Program-made: the position numbers and the translations under genes | Assembly (NCBI RefSeq): GCF_000421605.1 | Contig: NZ_ATXI01000002.1 | Span: 93,795-157,794 of the forward strand | Source of the DNA: Thermodesulfobacterium thermophilum DSM 1276 | Lineage (GTDB): Bacteria; Desulfobacterota; Thermodesulfobacteria; Thermodesulfobacteriales; Thermodesulfobacteriaceae | Length of the DNA: 64,000 bases | Direction of reading: 5' to 3' | Notes under the pieces: generated by a model | Seen by the model: only the letters and a program-made list of their open reading frames with translations | The model's database searches: none | Told to the model about the DNA's origin: nothing | Shown: in pieces, positions 45,365-53,768 of the stretch | How the letters are laid out: every line of letters begins with the position of its first letter | How positions within the stretch are numbered: position 1 is the stretch's first letter

Positions 45365-46168
45365 ATGGAAAAAAACGCCTCTTTGATAAAAAAGGCTATA
45401 AACACCATTAAATCTAAAGGTGATGTAGCTGTCATTCCTTATATCTGCTGCTGGGACCCTGACCTTGAAACCACAGAGGCTATCCTCTGGGAATTGGCTG
45501 AGGTTGAACCCGCCTGTATCGAGTTAGGTTTCCCTTTTTCCGACCCTGTTGCAGATGGCCCCACCATCCAAAAAGCTATCGTGAGAGCCCTTGAACATCA
45601 ACCTACCTTTGAAGCCTATTTTGAATTTATCTCAAGACTAAATCAAAAAGGATTCCCTTATCCTATTGTTTGCATGACCTACTATAACATCATCTACCGG
45701 TTCGGTTTGGAAAAAACCGTAGAACATGCTTTACAATCAGGTCTTGCTGGCTTTATCATCCCGGACTTACCTATAGAAGAAGCCCAACCCTGGATAAAGG
45801 CAAACCAAAACTCAGGTCTTGCCACCATCTTTCTTGCAACCCCTACCTCCTCTGAAGATCGCATCCAAAAAATTGTTAAACACACCAAAGGATTTCTTTA
45901 CTACGTTTCTATTACAGGTATAACAGGAGCCCGAGACTCTCTACCAGAAGACTTAGCAGATCGACTAAAAATCACTAAAAATCTTTGCGGAAATAATCTC
46001 CCTTTAGCCGTTGGGTTTGGCATCTCAAAAAAAGAACAAATAAAGCTTCTCTATCCTTACGCAGACGCCTTTATCATAGGTAGTGCCATAGTAAAAATCA
46101 TAGAAGAAAAGGGGAAAAACTCACCTAAGGAAATAAAAACCTTCTTGAAAAACCTTAAAAATCTGTAA
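45365..46168 (+). CDS. trpA: Tryptophan synthase alpha chain
   Basis: Indole-3-glycerol-phosphate lyase partner of TrpB, 267 aa. CIELGFPFSDPVADGPTIQ carries the catalytic Glu and Asp, GFIIPDLPIEEA and YYVSITGITGARDSLP are the conserved loops, and AVGFGISKKEQ the phosphate-binding end. A TTG one codon upstream is also in frame. Coupled to trpB and aroB. Confidence 0.95.
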   Translation: MEKNASLIKKAINTIKSKGDVAVIPYICCWDPDLETTEAILWELAEVEPACIELGFPFSDPVADGPTIQKAIVRALEHQPTFEAYFEFISRLNQKGFPYPIVCMTYYNIIYRFGLEKTVEHALQSGLAGFIIPDLPIEEAQPWIKANQNSGLATIFLATPTSSEDRIQKIVKHTKGFLYYVSITGITGARDSLPEDLADRLKITKNLCGNNLPLAVGFGISKKEQIKLLYPYADAFIIGSAIVKIIEEKGKNSPKEIKTFLKNLKNL

Positions 46169-46169
46169 C

Positions 46170-47249
46170 ATGTCTGTAATTACTGTTAAAACTAAGCCAT
46201 CTTACCAGATATTGATCAAACCTCATATCTTTGATGAAATAGCCGAAGACCTAAAAGCCTCTTTTAACTTTGGCAAAGTAGCTATTATAACCGATGACAC
46301 GGTAAAAACTCTTTACGGAGAAAAGCTTTCATTACAGTTAAATACCTCTGGAATCAAGGCTGAAATTTTCTCTTTTCCTCCTGGAGAAGGGTCTAAAACC
46401 ATAGACACGGTGATCTCTTTAGCCCGAAGTCTTATTCAAAAAAGGTTTGACAGAAAAGACCTTTTGATTGCTCTTGGAGGTGGGGTAGTAGGAGACATCA
46501 CGGGTTTTCTGGCAAGCATCTACCTTAGAGGGGTAAAATATGTGCAGGTCCCAACCACCCTTCTTTCCCAGGTAGACTCTTCTGTCGGAGGAAAAACCGG
46601 GGTTGACCTGCCAGAAGGCAAAAACCTTATCGGCACCTTTTACCAACCAAGTAGGGTTTACATCGATCCCGTGGTTTTGAAAACCTTACCTAAAAGGGAA
46701 ACCCAAAACGGACTTGCTGAGGTAATAAAGTATGGCTGTATCCTAAAAAAGAAGTTGTTTACTTTTATCTCTCAAAAAGGAGAAGAGCTTTTTCAACTAA
46801 ACCCTGAAGACCTTCAATACCTTATCTATGAAAGCTGTAAAACTAAAGCTTATGTGGTTTCCAAAGATGAAAAGGAATCAGGACTAAGAAAAGTACTAAA
46901 CTTTGGGCACACCATCGGACATGCCCTGGAAACTGAATTAAACTATTCTATCCCTCATGGACTGGCAGTAGCCTTAGGGATGCTTGCCGAGGCAAAACTT
47001 TCAGAAAAACTTGGGGTTGCAGAAAAAGAGGTTTTTTCTCCTTTAAAAAATATTTTAGCGAATCTTTCCTATCCTCTCAGCCTTCCTTCTAATCTATCTC
47101 CTCAACAAGTGTTAAAACACCTTTCAAAAGATAAGAAGGTTTTTCAGGGGAAACTGACTATAGTGCTTCTTAAGCGTATAGGAAAATATTGCTTCTATGA
47201 AGACCCTCCTATAAAAGAATTCCTTGAAACTTTAGAAGAATTAAGATAA
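46170..47249 (+). CDS. aroB: 3-dehydroquinate synthase
   Basis: NAD- and metal-dependent enzyme of the shikimate pathway (DAHP to dehydroquinate). LIALGGGVVGDITGFLASIY with LRGVKYVQVPTTLLSQVDSS and VGGKTGVDLPEGKNLIGTFY are the family's hallmark, and LNFGHTIGHALE holds metal-binding histidines. Length 359 aa is normal. Starting one base after trpA, it ends the trpB-trpA-aroB transcript, linking tryptophan synthesis with the pathway opened by the DAHP synthase at 18493. Confidence 0.96.
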   Translation: MSVITVKTKPSYQILIKPHIFDEIAEDLKASFNFGKVAIITDDTVKTLYGEKLSLQLNTSGIKAEIFSFPPGEGSKTIDTVISLARSLIQKRFDRKDLLIALGGGVVGDITGFLASIYLRGVKYVQVPTTLLSQVDSSVGGKTGVDLPEGKNLIGTFYQPSRVYIDPVVLKTLPKRETQNGLAEVIKYGCILKKKLFTFISQKGEELFQLNPEDLQYLIYESCKTKAYVVSKDEKESGLRKVLNFGHTIGHALETELNYSIPHGLAVALGMLAEAKLSEKLGVAEKEVFSPLKNILANLSYPLSLPSNLSPQQVLKHLSKDKKVFQGKLTIVLLKRIGKYCFYEDPPIKEFLETLEELR

Positions 47250-47306
47250 AATTGTAAAATATATTAATAGTAGTATTATCGTATAATTAAACATACGAGG
47301 TTTTTT

Positions 47307-48164
47307 ATGAGTATCGAAAGACTTGAGTCTGAAAAAGAGGGAATAAGTTTTTACAAACTTTGTGCTTCAGGAAACGACTTTATCGTTATTTTAAACTTTA
47401 GTGGTGAGATCTCTCCAGAAGAAGGGAGAGAACTTGCCAAAAAACTCTGTCGTCCCAAATTTTCTGTATCAGCAGATGGTCTTATCTTGCTTGAAAAATC
47501 ATCAAATCCACAAGCTAAGTTTGCCTGGAGGTTTTTTAACTCTGACGGAAGCGAAGCCGAAATGTGCGGAAACGGTGCAAGATGTGTAGCAAGGCTTGTT
47601 ACAGAACTTGGACTTTTCGAAAGCCCTTTTTATTTTGAAACCAAAGCAGGACTAATCTATGCTGAGGTTAAAGGGAAACGGGTAAAGGTTGCCCTTACTT
47701 CTCCTAAAGATTTAAAGCTCAACCTGGTTTTACGTACAGACTATGACTGGTTTTTAGCCCACTTTGTAAACACCGGTGTTCCTCATACAGTTATCTTCTG
47801 GGAGGACATAGAAAACGCACCGGTAACCAAGATAGGGCCTAAAATAAGATACCACGAAGTCTTTAGTCCAGCAGGAACCAACGTTAACTTTATAAACATC
47901 GTAGAAAAAGACGGTCAGAAAATTATCCAAATAAGGACTTATGAAAGAGGGGTCGAAGGAGAAACACTTGCTTGTGGGACCGGTTCTGCAGCTTCAGCAT
48001 ATATAGCCTATAAACTTGGTCTGGTAAACTCTCCGGTAAACGTTCTTACCAGAGGTGGAGAGCTTTTAACCATTTACATTGAAGAAAATGAGAATAAAAT
48101 CTACTTAGAAGGAGATACCCTTTTGGTGTTTAAAGGGACAATTTTCGAAGACGCTTTAAAATAA
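47307..48164 (+). CDS. dapF: Diaminopimelate epimerase
   Basis: Converts LL- to meso-diaminopimelate for lysine and peptidoglycan. Both catalytic cysteines are present: EMCGNGARCVA in the N-terminal half and LACGTGSAASA in the C-terminal half. The N-terminal segment FYKLCASGNDFIVI is typical. Length 285 aa is normal. ACGAGG precedes the ATG. It is followed 18 bp later by dapA, forming a two-gene lysine/cell-wall unit. Confidence 0.95.
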   Translation: MSIERLESEKEGISFYKLCASGNDFIVILNFSGEISPEEGRELAKKLCRPKFSVSADGLILLEKSSNPQAKFAWRFFNSDGSEAEMCGNGARCVARLVTELGLFESPFYFETKAGLIYAEVKGKRVKVALTSPKDLKLNLVLRTDYDWFLAHFVNTGVPHTVIFWEDIENAPVTKIGPKIRYHEVFSPAGTNVNFINIVEKDGQKIIQIRTYERGVEGETLACGTGSAASAYIAYKLGLVNSPVNVLTRGGELLTIYIEENENKIYLEGDTLLVFKGTIFEDALK

Positions 48165-48182
48165 ATAAGGAGGGCATTAAAA

Positions 48183-49064
48183 ATGAACCTGCAGGGCTCT
48201 ATAGTAGCCTTAGTTACCCCTTTTAAAGATGGAAAGGTAGATGAAACTTCTTTGAGAGGATTAATTCGCTGGCACCTTCAACAAGGCACAGACGGAATTC
48301 TTGTCCTTGGAACAACCGGAGAAGCCGCAACCTTGGAAAAAGAAGAGAGAAAAAGGGTTATGGAAATAGCCCTTGAAGAGGCCAAAGGTAAGGTACCTCT
48401 TATCGTTGGTACAGGAACAAACAACACAGCAAGAGTTCTTGAATATACAAAACTTGCCGAAGAGATGGGGTTTGATGCAGCCCTTATCGTTACTCCTTAT
48501 TACAACAAACCAACCCAAAATGGCCTTTACGCTCACTATAGCTACATCGCTAAACAAACCAAAATACCTATCATCTTATATAATGTGCCTGGCAGAACCT
48601 CGGTAAACATGCTCCCTGATACCACCGCCAAATTGGCAGAAATAGAAAACATCATCGCCATCAAAGAAGCCTGTGGGGATATAAAGCAGGTTACCGAACT
48701 TTTGATGAGATGTCCAAAAGATTTTATAGTGCTTTCAGGGGATGACTTTACTGCCCTGGCTACGGTATTTTTAGGAGGAAAAGGGGTAATTTCTGTGGTT
48801 GCCAACGTAACCCCTAAGGAAATGGCAGCCCTTATGCGTTATGCCCTAAGCGGGGATATTGCCAAGGCCAACGAACTAAACCTTTACCTTTATCCGTTAT
48901 ACAAGGCTATGTTCATAGAAACCAACCCTGCACCTGCTAAACATGCCCTTTGGCTCATGGGAAAGATTGAAACCCCTGAGGTAAGACTACCTCTTGCTGG
49001 GTTAACAGAAAGTTCAGCAGAACAATTAAAGAAACTGTTACAAGAAAAATATAAACTTATCTAA
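48183..49064 (+). CDS. dapA: 4-hydroxy-tetrahydrodipicolinate synthase
   Basis: Aldolase joining pyruvate and aspartate semialdehyde. GTTGEAATLEKEE is the substrate loop, VTPYYNKPTQNGLYAHY holds the catalytic tyrosine, and IIAIKEACGDIKQV the Schiff-base lysine. Length 293 aa. AAGGAGG is ten bases upstream. A palindromic terminator that also contains a parS-like site follows its stop. Confidence 0.96.
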   Translation: MNLQGSIVALVTPFKDGKVDETSLRGLIRWHLQQGTDGILVLGTTGEAATLEKEERKRVMEIALEEAKGKVPLIVGTGTNNTARVLEYTKLAEEMGFDAALIVTPYYNKPTQNGLYAHYSYIAKQTKIPIILYNVPGRTSVNMLPDTTAKLAEIENIIAIKEACGDIKQVTELLMRCPKDFIVLSGDDFTALATVFLGGKGVISVVANVTPKEMAALMRYALSGDIAKANELNLYLYPLYKAMFIETNPAPAKHALWLMGKIETPEVRLPLAGLTESSAEQLKKLLQEKYKLI

Positions 49065-49072
49065 CCCCCCTA

Positions 49073-49122
49073 TCAGGGCCAAATGTTCCACGTGGAACAT
49101 TTGGCCCTGACTGTTTTTTTTT
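49073..49122 (+). terminator. Terminator of dapF-dapA made of a perfect 38-bp palindrome
   Basis: 49073-49110 is a perfect palindrome (19 bp per arm, no spacer; left arm TCAGGGCCAAATGTTCCAC), followed by CTG and a run of nine T at 49114-49122. The stem starts 9 bp after the dapA stop. This is an efficient-looking intrinsic terminator, and its centre is the parS-like sequence. Confidence 0.8.
49084..49099. promoter_or_regulatory. parS-like ParB-binding site 1
   Basis: TGTTCCACGTGGAACA is a perfect 16-bp palindrome equal to the parS consensus of many bacteria (GTTCCACGTGGAAC core, as in Pseudomonas). ParB spreads from such sites for chromosome segregation. A second exact copy lies 970 bp away, which makes chance unlikely. 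It is the core of the terminator palindrome; the remaining gap to 49403 is AT-rich and empty. Confidence 0.75.
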
Positions 49123-49403
49123 GAAGTTCAGGCTCAAAATAACTATATGGATTCATATCCATCTAAAGGTTTTATGGCAAAAATTAAAATCACTCAGCAA
49201 AGGCATAAAAAGCTTCTAAGGTAAAGGGAAAAAACTGAAAAATTCCAAGACTCAATTTCTAATTTTGGCATGTTTTCTCCATACATGTGAAGAAATTACA
49301 AAGTCTCACCAAATTATTTGTTAATAGGCTTTAAGCTTTTCAAAAGACAAAGTAGATGGTAATATAATAAAAAACAACTCTTTTAGTGCGGCAGGAGGGG
49401 CAA

Positions 49404-50036
49404 ATGAAAGTAATTGCCTTTAACGGAAGTCCAAGGAAGCAGGGAAACACCCAAAAAGTGCTTGAACTCTTGGCAGACGAGCTAACTTCTCAAGGGATAA
49501 AAACCGAGATCATTCAGGTTGGAGATAAAGCCATCAGAGGATGTCTTGCCTGTTATACCTGCAGGAAAAAACAGAACGAAAGGTGTGCTATAGAGGATGA
49601 GGTAAACGATTGGATTCAGATGATGAAAAAGGCTGACGGGATAGTTTTGGCATCTCCTGTTTATTTTTCTGGGATAGCAGGGACGATGAAATGTTTTTTA
49701 GATCGAGCTTTTTTAGTTTCTGCGGTAAACGGGAATCTTTTTAGGCACAAGGTTGGGGCTGCTATCGCAGTATGTAGAAGGGCAGGTGGTGTTGCCACCT
49801 ACGACCAACTTTTACATTACCTAACTTATGCAGAAATGGTTGTGGCTACCTCTAACTACTGGAACGGAGTATTTGGGCTCAGTCCTGGAGAGGTTTTACA
49901 AGACGAGGAAGGAAAACAAATAGTAAGGATTTTAGCTAAAAATTTAGCCTGGTTACTAAAGACTACCCAAGGGAAAAGGGCGAAAAGCTTAAGTCCAGAA
50001 ATAGAGCCCAAAATATTTACCAATTTTATAAGATAA
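49404..50036 (+). CDS. Flavodoxin-fold NAD(P)H:FMN reductase-like protein
   Basis: A 210-aa protein of the NADPH-dependent FMN reductase/iron-sulfur flavoprotein group. AFNGSPRKQGNTQKVLELL is the FMN-phosphate loop, GCLACYTCRKKQNERCAIED is a cysteine-rich motif as in iron-sulfur flavoproteins, and VLASPVYFSGIAGTMKCFLD the flavin-binding loop. The chosen ATG follows AGGAGGGG; an ATG six codons earlier is less well placed. The two parS-like sites flank this gene. Electron partner unknown. Confidence 0.85.
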   Translation: MKVIAFNGSPRKQGNTQKVLELLADELTSQGIKTEIIQVGDKAIRGCLACYTCRKKQNERCAIEDEVNDWIQMMKKADGIVLASPVYFSGIAGTMKCFLDRAFLVSAVNGNLFRHKVGAAIAVCRRAGGVATYDQLLHYLTYAEMVVATSNYWNGVFGLSPGEVLQDEEGKQIVRILAKNLAWLLKTTQGKRAKSLSPEIEPKIFTNFIR

Positions 50037-50052
50037 TTTTTCTTAAAAAGAG

Positions 50053-50736
50053 GTGTTCCACGTGGAACACAAGGTTTCTCAAAACGAAGATTTAAAATCT
50101 TTCTTAAAAAGTACCTTCTATTTTAATCGGCTGTCTGAAGATGACCTCTCTAAACTTAGTGAAATCGCTATGGTCAAAAAATTTTCCAAAAAAGAACATA
50201 TCTTTGCTGAAGGAGACAGAGCTACCGGATTTTATCTGGTAAAAGACGGCTGGATAAAAATTTACAAACTTTCTCCAGAAGGCAAGGAAATGGTAGTACA
50301 TATCTTTGGATCTGGGGAAATTTTCGGAGAAATAGTATTGGCTGGGGTGGGAGAATATCCTGCCTGGGCACAGGCTCTTACAGAAACCGAAGTAATATTT
50401 TTTGAAAAGAACCTTTTTAAAAGCTTGATCGGAAGATCACCAGATTTATGCCTTACTCTTCTATCTGTCTTTGCTTTAAAAATAAAGGACTTGCTCCATA
50501 GTCTTGAGAATATAACTTTAAAAGATGCTAAGGAGAGACTTTTAAATTTTTTTTATCACGCTGCCAAGGCTTCTCCAGAAAGGCTTGTAAAACTTGAAAT
50601 CCCTAAATCTCAATTAGCCTTGCTTTTAGGTATTACCCCAGAAACTCTTTCAAGGCTTTTAAAAAAACTTGAGGAAGATGGATTTATCAAGGTTGATGGC
50701 AAGCAAATCTGGGTTAATGATAGAGTTTTAACCTAA
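50053..50736 (+). CDS. Crp/Fnr-family transcription regulator
   Basis: A 227-aa regulator. Residues about 20-130 form a cNMP-type beta-barrel (HIFAEGDRATGFYLVKDGWI, GEIFGEIVLAGVGEYPAWAQ), then a dimer helix and a winged HTH (LALLLGITPETLSRLLKKLE). There is no N-terminal Fnr cysteine cluster. It uses a GTG start, and its first codons (MFHVEH) are the translated parS-like palindrome. AAGAGG precedes it. The ligand is unknown; its neighbour, an FMN-reductase-like protein, hints at redox control. Confidence 0.88.
   Translation: MFHVEHKVSQNEDLKSFLKSTFYFNRLSEDDLSKLSEIAMVKKFSKKEHIFAEGDRATGFYLVKDGWIKIYKLSPEGKEMVVHIFGSGEIFGEIVLAGVGEYPAWAQALTETEVIFFEKNLFKSLIGRSPDLCLTLLSVFALKIKDLLHSLENITLKDAKERLLNFFYHAAKASPERLVKLEIPKSQLALLLGITPETLSRLLKKLEEDGFIKVDGKQIWVNDRVLT
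50054..50069. promoter_or_regulatory. parS-like ParB-binding site 2, over the crp-like start codon
   Basis: Exactly the same TGTTCCACGTGGAACA as at 49084, overlapping the GTG start and encoding the first residues of the regulator. ParB bound here could also affect this gene. Confidence 0.75.
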
Positions 50737-50802
50737 CTAAACCTAGTTTAAGTTTAAACATGCAACAGCTTTACCTTATACAAAAAAGGAGGGGACATCT
50801 TG

Positions 50803-51228
50803 ATGAAAATAGCCTTTATCTGTACAGGAAACTCTGCAAGAAGTCAGATGGCTGAAGGTTATGCTAAACATTTTGCAAATCTTTATAAGCTGAATATAGA
50901 AGTATACTCAGCTGGTTCAAACCCTGCTTCAAGTATAAACCCCTTAGCCATAAAGGTTATGGCTGAAGAAGGGATAGATCTATCTTCTCAAAGGCCCAAA
51001 TCTTTTCAGGAAATCCCGTTTGATCAGATCAATATAGTTATAACCCTTTGTGGAGACGCTAAAGAAACCTGCCCTTATGTTCCTGCCCAGAAAAGAGAAC
51101 ACTGGGGACTTCCTGACCCTGCTAAAGCTGAAGGAACTGAAGAAGAAAGATTAAAAATTTTTCGCAAGGTCAGAGATGAAATAAAAGAAAAAGTTAAAAA
51201 ACTTATCCTTTCCCTTAAAAACCCATAA
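50803..51228 (+). CDS. arsC: Arsenate reductase (thioredoxin-coupled, LMW-phosphatase fold)
   Basis: A 141-aa protein of the pI258-type ArsC family. CTGNSARSQMAEG is the phosphatase loop (CX5R), TLCGDAKETCP holds the two redox cysteines that separate arsenate reductases from protein phosphatases, and WGLPDPAKAEG the Asp loop. AGGAGGGG lies upstream of a TTG and the ATG three bases later. No arsenite exporter or ArsR is adjacent. Confidence 0.88.
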   Translation: MKIAFICTGNSARSQMAEGYAKHFANLYKLNIEVYSAGSNPASSINPLAIKVMAEEGIDLSSQRPKSFQEIPFDQINIVITLCGDAKETCPYVPAQKREHWGLPDPAKAEGTEEERLKIFRKVRDEIKEKVKKLILSLKNP

Positions 51229-51344
51229 ACTTCATCTATCCCTAATTTTTATAAAAATTTAAAAACCTTTTAACATAGTTTTAACCTTTCTCTTTTATCT
51301 TTCTTATTAACAAAATAACCCAAAACATCACAAGGAGGTGACTT

Positions 51345-51911
51345 ATGAACCAGGAGTTTTTTATAAGCCTAATTAGAAGTTGTATAAAAGATTGGGGACT
51401 AAAAGTTTTTGATAAATCTCCTGTTTTGACAGAATTTTTTAACTATCAAAAAGTAGCGAACCTAAAAGATTTTTCTTACAAAGGATGGTACGAAAACGAT
51501 CTCTTAGGGCTAATCATGGTGATAACTGCTGAAAAAAAATTGGTAATCCAGTATGCCAAAAAGGTATCTCCACATTTTATGATAGACTTTAACCTACTTA
51601 AAAATTTAGACTCCTTCTGTTTAAAATCTTTTCAAGAACTTATTCAGGAATTAACCCAAAAGGTATTAGATAGATTAAATCAAAAAAACCTAAAGTTTTG
51701 TATTAAAACTCAAGAATTTTTCAGGTCTTCTAATTTATCTCAAAGTTTTTCTGGAATGTTAAATCTTTCCTTTAGTTATAGAATACCTCCCATAGGAGAT
51801 TTAAGTTTTTATTTAATAAGTGGTCCCAAGGAATATCTTGCTAAGAGAAACTTAGAGTCAGGATATTTAAAGTCTTTTTATAATCCTCAAAAAGCCTATT
51901 TGGTTGCCTAA
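51345..51911 (+). CDS. Unidentified protein upstream of a c-di-GMP module
   Basis: A 188-aa protein that I do not recognise. The N-terminus (FISLIRSCIKDWGLKVF) and the GLIMVITAEKKLVIQYAKKV strand pattern suggest an alpha/beta sensor fold, but no catalytic residues stand out; it might be CheX-like, which I cannot confirm. AAGGAGGTGA is a perfect ribosome site. It ends 14 bp before the CBS-GGDEF start, so it likely belongs to the c-di-GMP operon. Confidence 0.65.
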   Translation: MNQEFFISLIRSCIKDWGLKVFDKSPVLTEFFNYQKVANLKDFSYKGWYENDLLGLIMVITAEKKLVIQYAKKVSPHFMIDFNLLKNLDSFCLKSFQELIQELTQKVLDRLNQKNLKFCIKTQEFFRSSNLSQSFSGMLNLSFSYRIPPIGDLSFYLISGPKEYLAKRNLESGYLKSFYNPQKAYLVA

Positions 51912-51913
51912 AC

Positions 51914-51933
51914 ATATCCATAACTATGGATAT
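51914..51933 (+). promoter_or_regulatory. Hairpin sequestering the GGDEF-gene start codon
   Basis: ATATCCAT-AACT-ATGGATAT is a perfect 8-bp stem with a 4-base loop; the start ATG (51926-51928) forms part of the 3' arm. There is no ribosome site upstream, so translation may depend on ribosomes from the preceding gene or on melting at high temperature. Confidence 0.5.
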
Positions 51934-52972
51934 ATATTTTTTAAATTTAGACCGTAGACTTAGAGATCTTGTGATTAAGATTCCCCCGATTCATTTTGAA
52001 ATGTTTGTCAGAGAAGCCTTTTTACTTTTTATGAAAGATGAAAACTTTAATCTCCTTCCAGTCATAAACTATGATAAATCTGTGGTAGGACAACTTCAGA
52101 GGAGGAGGTTTTTAGAGCATATCATTTTAGGAAAGTATGGATACGGAATCCATCTAAATGGGAATAAAAAGGTAAGAGATGTGATGGAACCCCCAGGTTT
52201 AACCCTTGAGGCTTCTAATACCATAGAAGAAGCTGCGATGCAACTACAAAATAGAACCTATCCTCATACTTATGATGACATAATCGTAGTAGAAAAAGGA
52301 AGGTATTTAGGGGTGGTATCGGTGTCTCTTTTGATAGAGGCCTTAGCTCAAAAATCACTGATGCTTGCCAAAGATGCTAATCCTCTTACAGGCCTTCCTG
52401 GAAACTGGGCTATCAAAAATGTAATAGAAGAAAGAATATCAAAAATGGAAGATTTTGACGTAATCTACATAGACATAAACCATTTCAAACCTTTTAACGA
52501 TAAATATGGATTCGCTAAGGGTGATGAGGTCATCATATCTCTTGGTGAAATAATAAAAGAAACAGTAAATGGAAAGAAAAACACTTTTGTTGGCCACATT
52601 GGAGGGGATGATTTTATAGTAATATGCCCACCAGAGACTTCCTTAGAAATAGCAGAAAAGATTAAAGAAGAATTTGAAAAACTTTTGCCAGATTTTCATG
52701 GAAAAGACTTTTTAACTGGATATTATCTTTCTAAAGACAGAGAGGGTAAAGAAAAAAACTTCCCTCTCCTTTCTCTAACCTTTGCCATAGTAAGTAGCAC
52801 TAACAGGAAAATAACCTCTTATGCCCATTTAGCTTCTATAGCCTCAGAGGTCAAAGCTAAAGCTAAGAGTATGGCAAGAGAGGCAAAAAATTCTGTAATC
52901 TTTAAGGATCGAAGAAAAGACAAGACTACGGAGGTTAGCTTTTATGAACGAAACGAACTTTTTTCTTCTTGA
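51926..52972 (+). CDS. CBS-pair plus GGDEF-domain protein
   Basis: A 348-aa protein. Residues about 20-150 look like two CBS-type motifs (LLPVINYDKSVVGQLQRRRF, KVRDVMEPPG..., DIIVVEKGRYLGVVSVSLLI), which bind adenine nucleotides. Residues about 155-335 form a GGDEF domain: NPLTGLPGNWAI, DVIYIDINHFKPFNDKYGF and the signature GGDDF in place of GGDEF/GGEEF. No RxxD inhibitory site is visible. It may make c-di-GMP weakly or act as a regulatory domain. It overlaps the EAL gene by 29 bp; together they resemble a split GGDEF-EAL protein. Confidence 0.85.
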   Translation: MDIYFLNLDRRLRDLVIKIPPIHFEMFVREAFLLFMKDENFNLLPVINYDKSVVGQLQRRRFLEHIILGKYGYGIHLNGNKKVRDVMEPPGLTLEASNTIEEAAMQLQNRTYPHTYDDIIVVEKGRYLGVVSVSLLIEALAQKSLMLAKDANPLTGLPGNWAIKNVIEERISKMEDFDVIYIDINHFKPFNDKYGFAKGDEVIISLGEIIKETVNGKKNTFVGHIGGDDFIVICPPETSLEIAEKIKEEFEKLLPDFHGKDFLTGYYLSKDREGKEKNFPLLSLTFAIVSSTNRKITSYAHLASIASEVKAKAKSMAREAKNSVIFKDRRKDKTTEVSFYERNELFSS

Positions 52973-53768
52973 AAGTCATCTTGATATTTACCTTCAACCT
53001 GTAGTAAATCTTGACACAGGGAAGGTGTTAGGGTTTGAAGCTTTAGTAAGAGGTATTAATCAAGAAAAAAACCTAATCATCCCTCCTAACGTGCTTTTTG
53101 AATTAGCTAAAAAACAGGGAGTTCTGATAGAATTTGATCGTACCTGTAAAGCACTGGCTATGAAAAAATTCAAAGAATTTGGGTTAGAACGGGACTTTTT
53201 ACTCTTTCTCAACGTTAACAGCGAAACGATCGACCTTGGACTTGCAGGAACTAACTGGATTAAGAAAAAGGCTAAATACTATGGGATAAGCCCTGAAAGT
53301 ATCGTAGTGGAAATAAGCGAGGCTAAAATTGCACATACTGAAAAACTGGTATCTTTTGTAGAAAAGTACTTAAGTTATGGATTTTTAATAGCTCTTGATG
53401 ACTTTGGGGTTAGGCATTCAAATTTAGAGAGGTTAGTACTTCTTGATATACATTATGTAAAATTAGCCAAACCCTTTATTCAAGACCTAAATAACTTCAA
53501 AAAGAAACAAAAACTTTTAGAGGTAATGTATATCTTAAGTCAAAAAATAGGCTTTTTTGTCGTTGCAGAAGGAGTAGAAACCTGGGAGGAAGCTCTTTTC
53601 TTAAAAGCTCAAAAAATTCCCTTAGCCCAGGGATATCTTTTTGCCCATCCCAATCCTAACCCTAAAGAGGCTCTCTTCTTAGCAGAAAAGAGACTTAGAG
53701 AATTAGAAAGGATAGGGGCTAATCCGCAACCATTAGGATTAATTAACCCTCTATTTCCATCTCCTTGA
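52944..53768 (+). CDS. EAL-domain c-di-GMP phosphodiesterase
   Basis: A 274-aa stand-alone EAL domain. Active-site elements are intact by eye: FEALVRG, FLNVNSE, VVEISE, ALDDFGVRHSN, YVKLAKPF (Lys kept), VAEGVET and LAQGYLFAHP, so hydrolysis of c-di-GMP is likely. GGAGG lies eight bases before the ATG, inside the end of the GGDEF gene. Its last bases overlap the convergent CBS gene by 18 bp. Confidence 0.9.
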   Translation: MNETNFFLLESHLDIYLQPVVNLDTGKVLGFEALVRGINQEKNLIIPPNVLFELAKKQGVLIEFDRTCKALAMKKFKEFGLERDFLLFLNVNSETIDLGLAGTNWIKKKAKYYGISPESIVVEISEAKIAHTEKLVSFVEKYLSYGFLIALDDFGVRHSNLERLVLLDIHYVKLAKPFIQDLNNFKKKQKLLEVMYILSQKIGFFVVAEGVETWEEALFLKAQKIPLAQGYLFAHPNPNPKEALFLAEKRLRELERIGANPQPLGLINPLFPSP

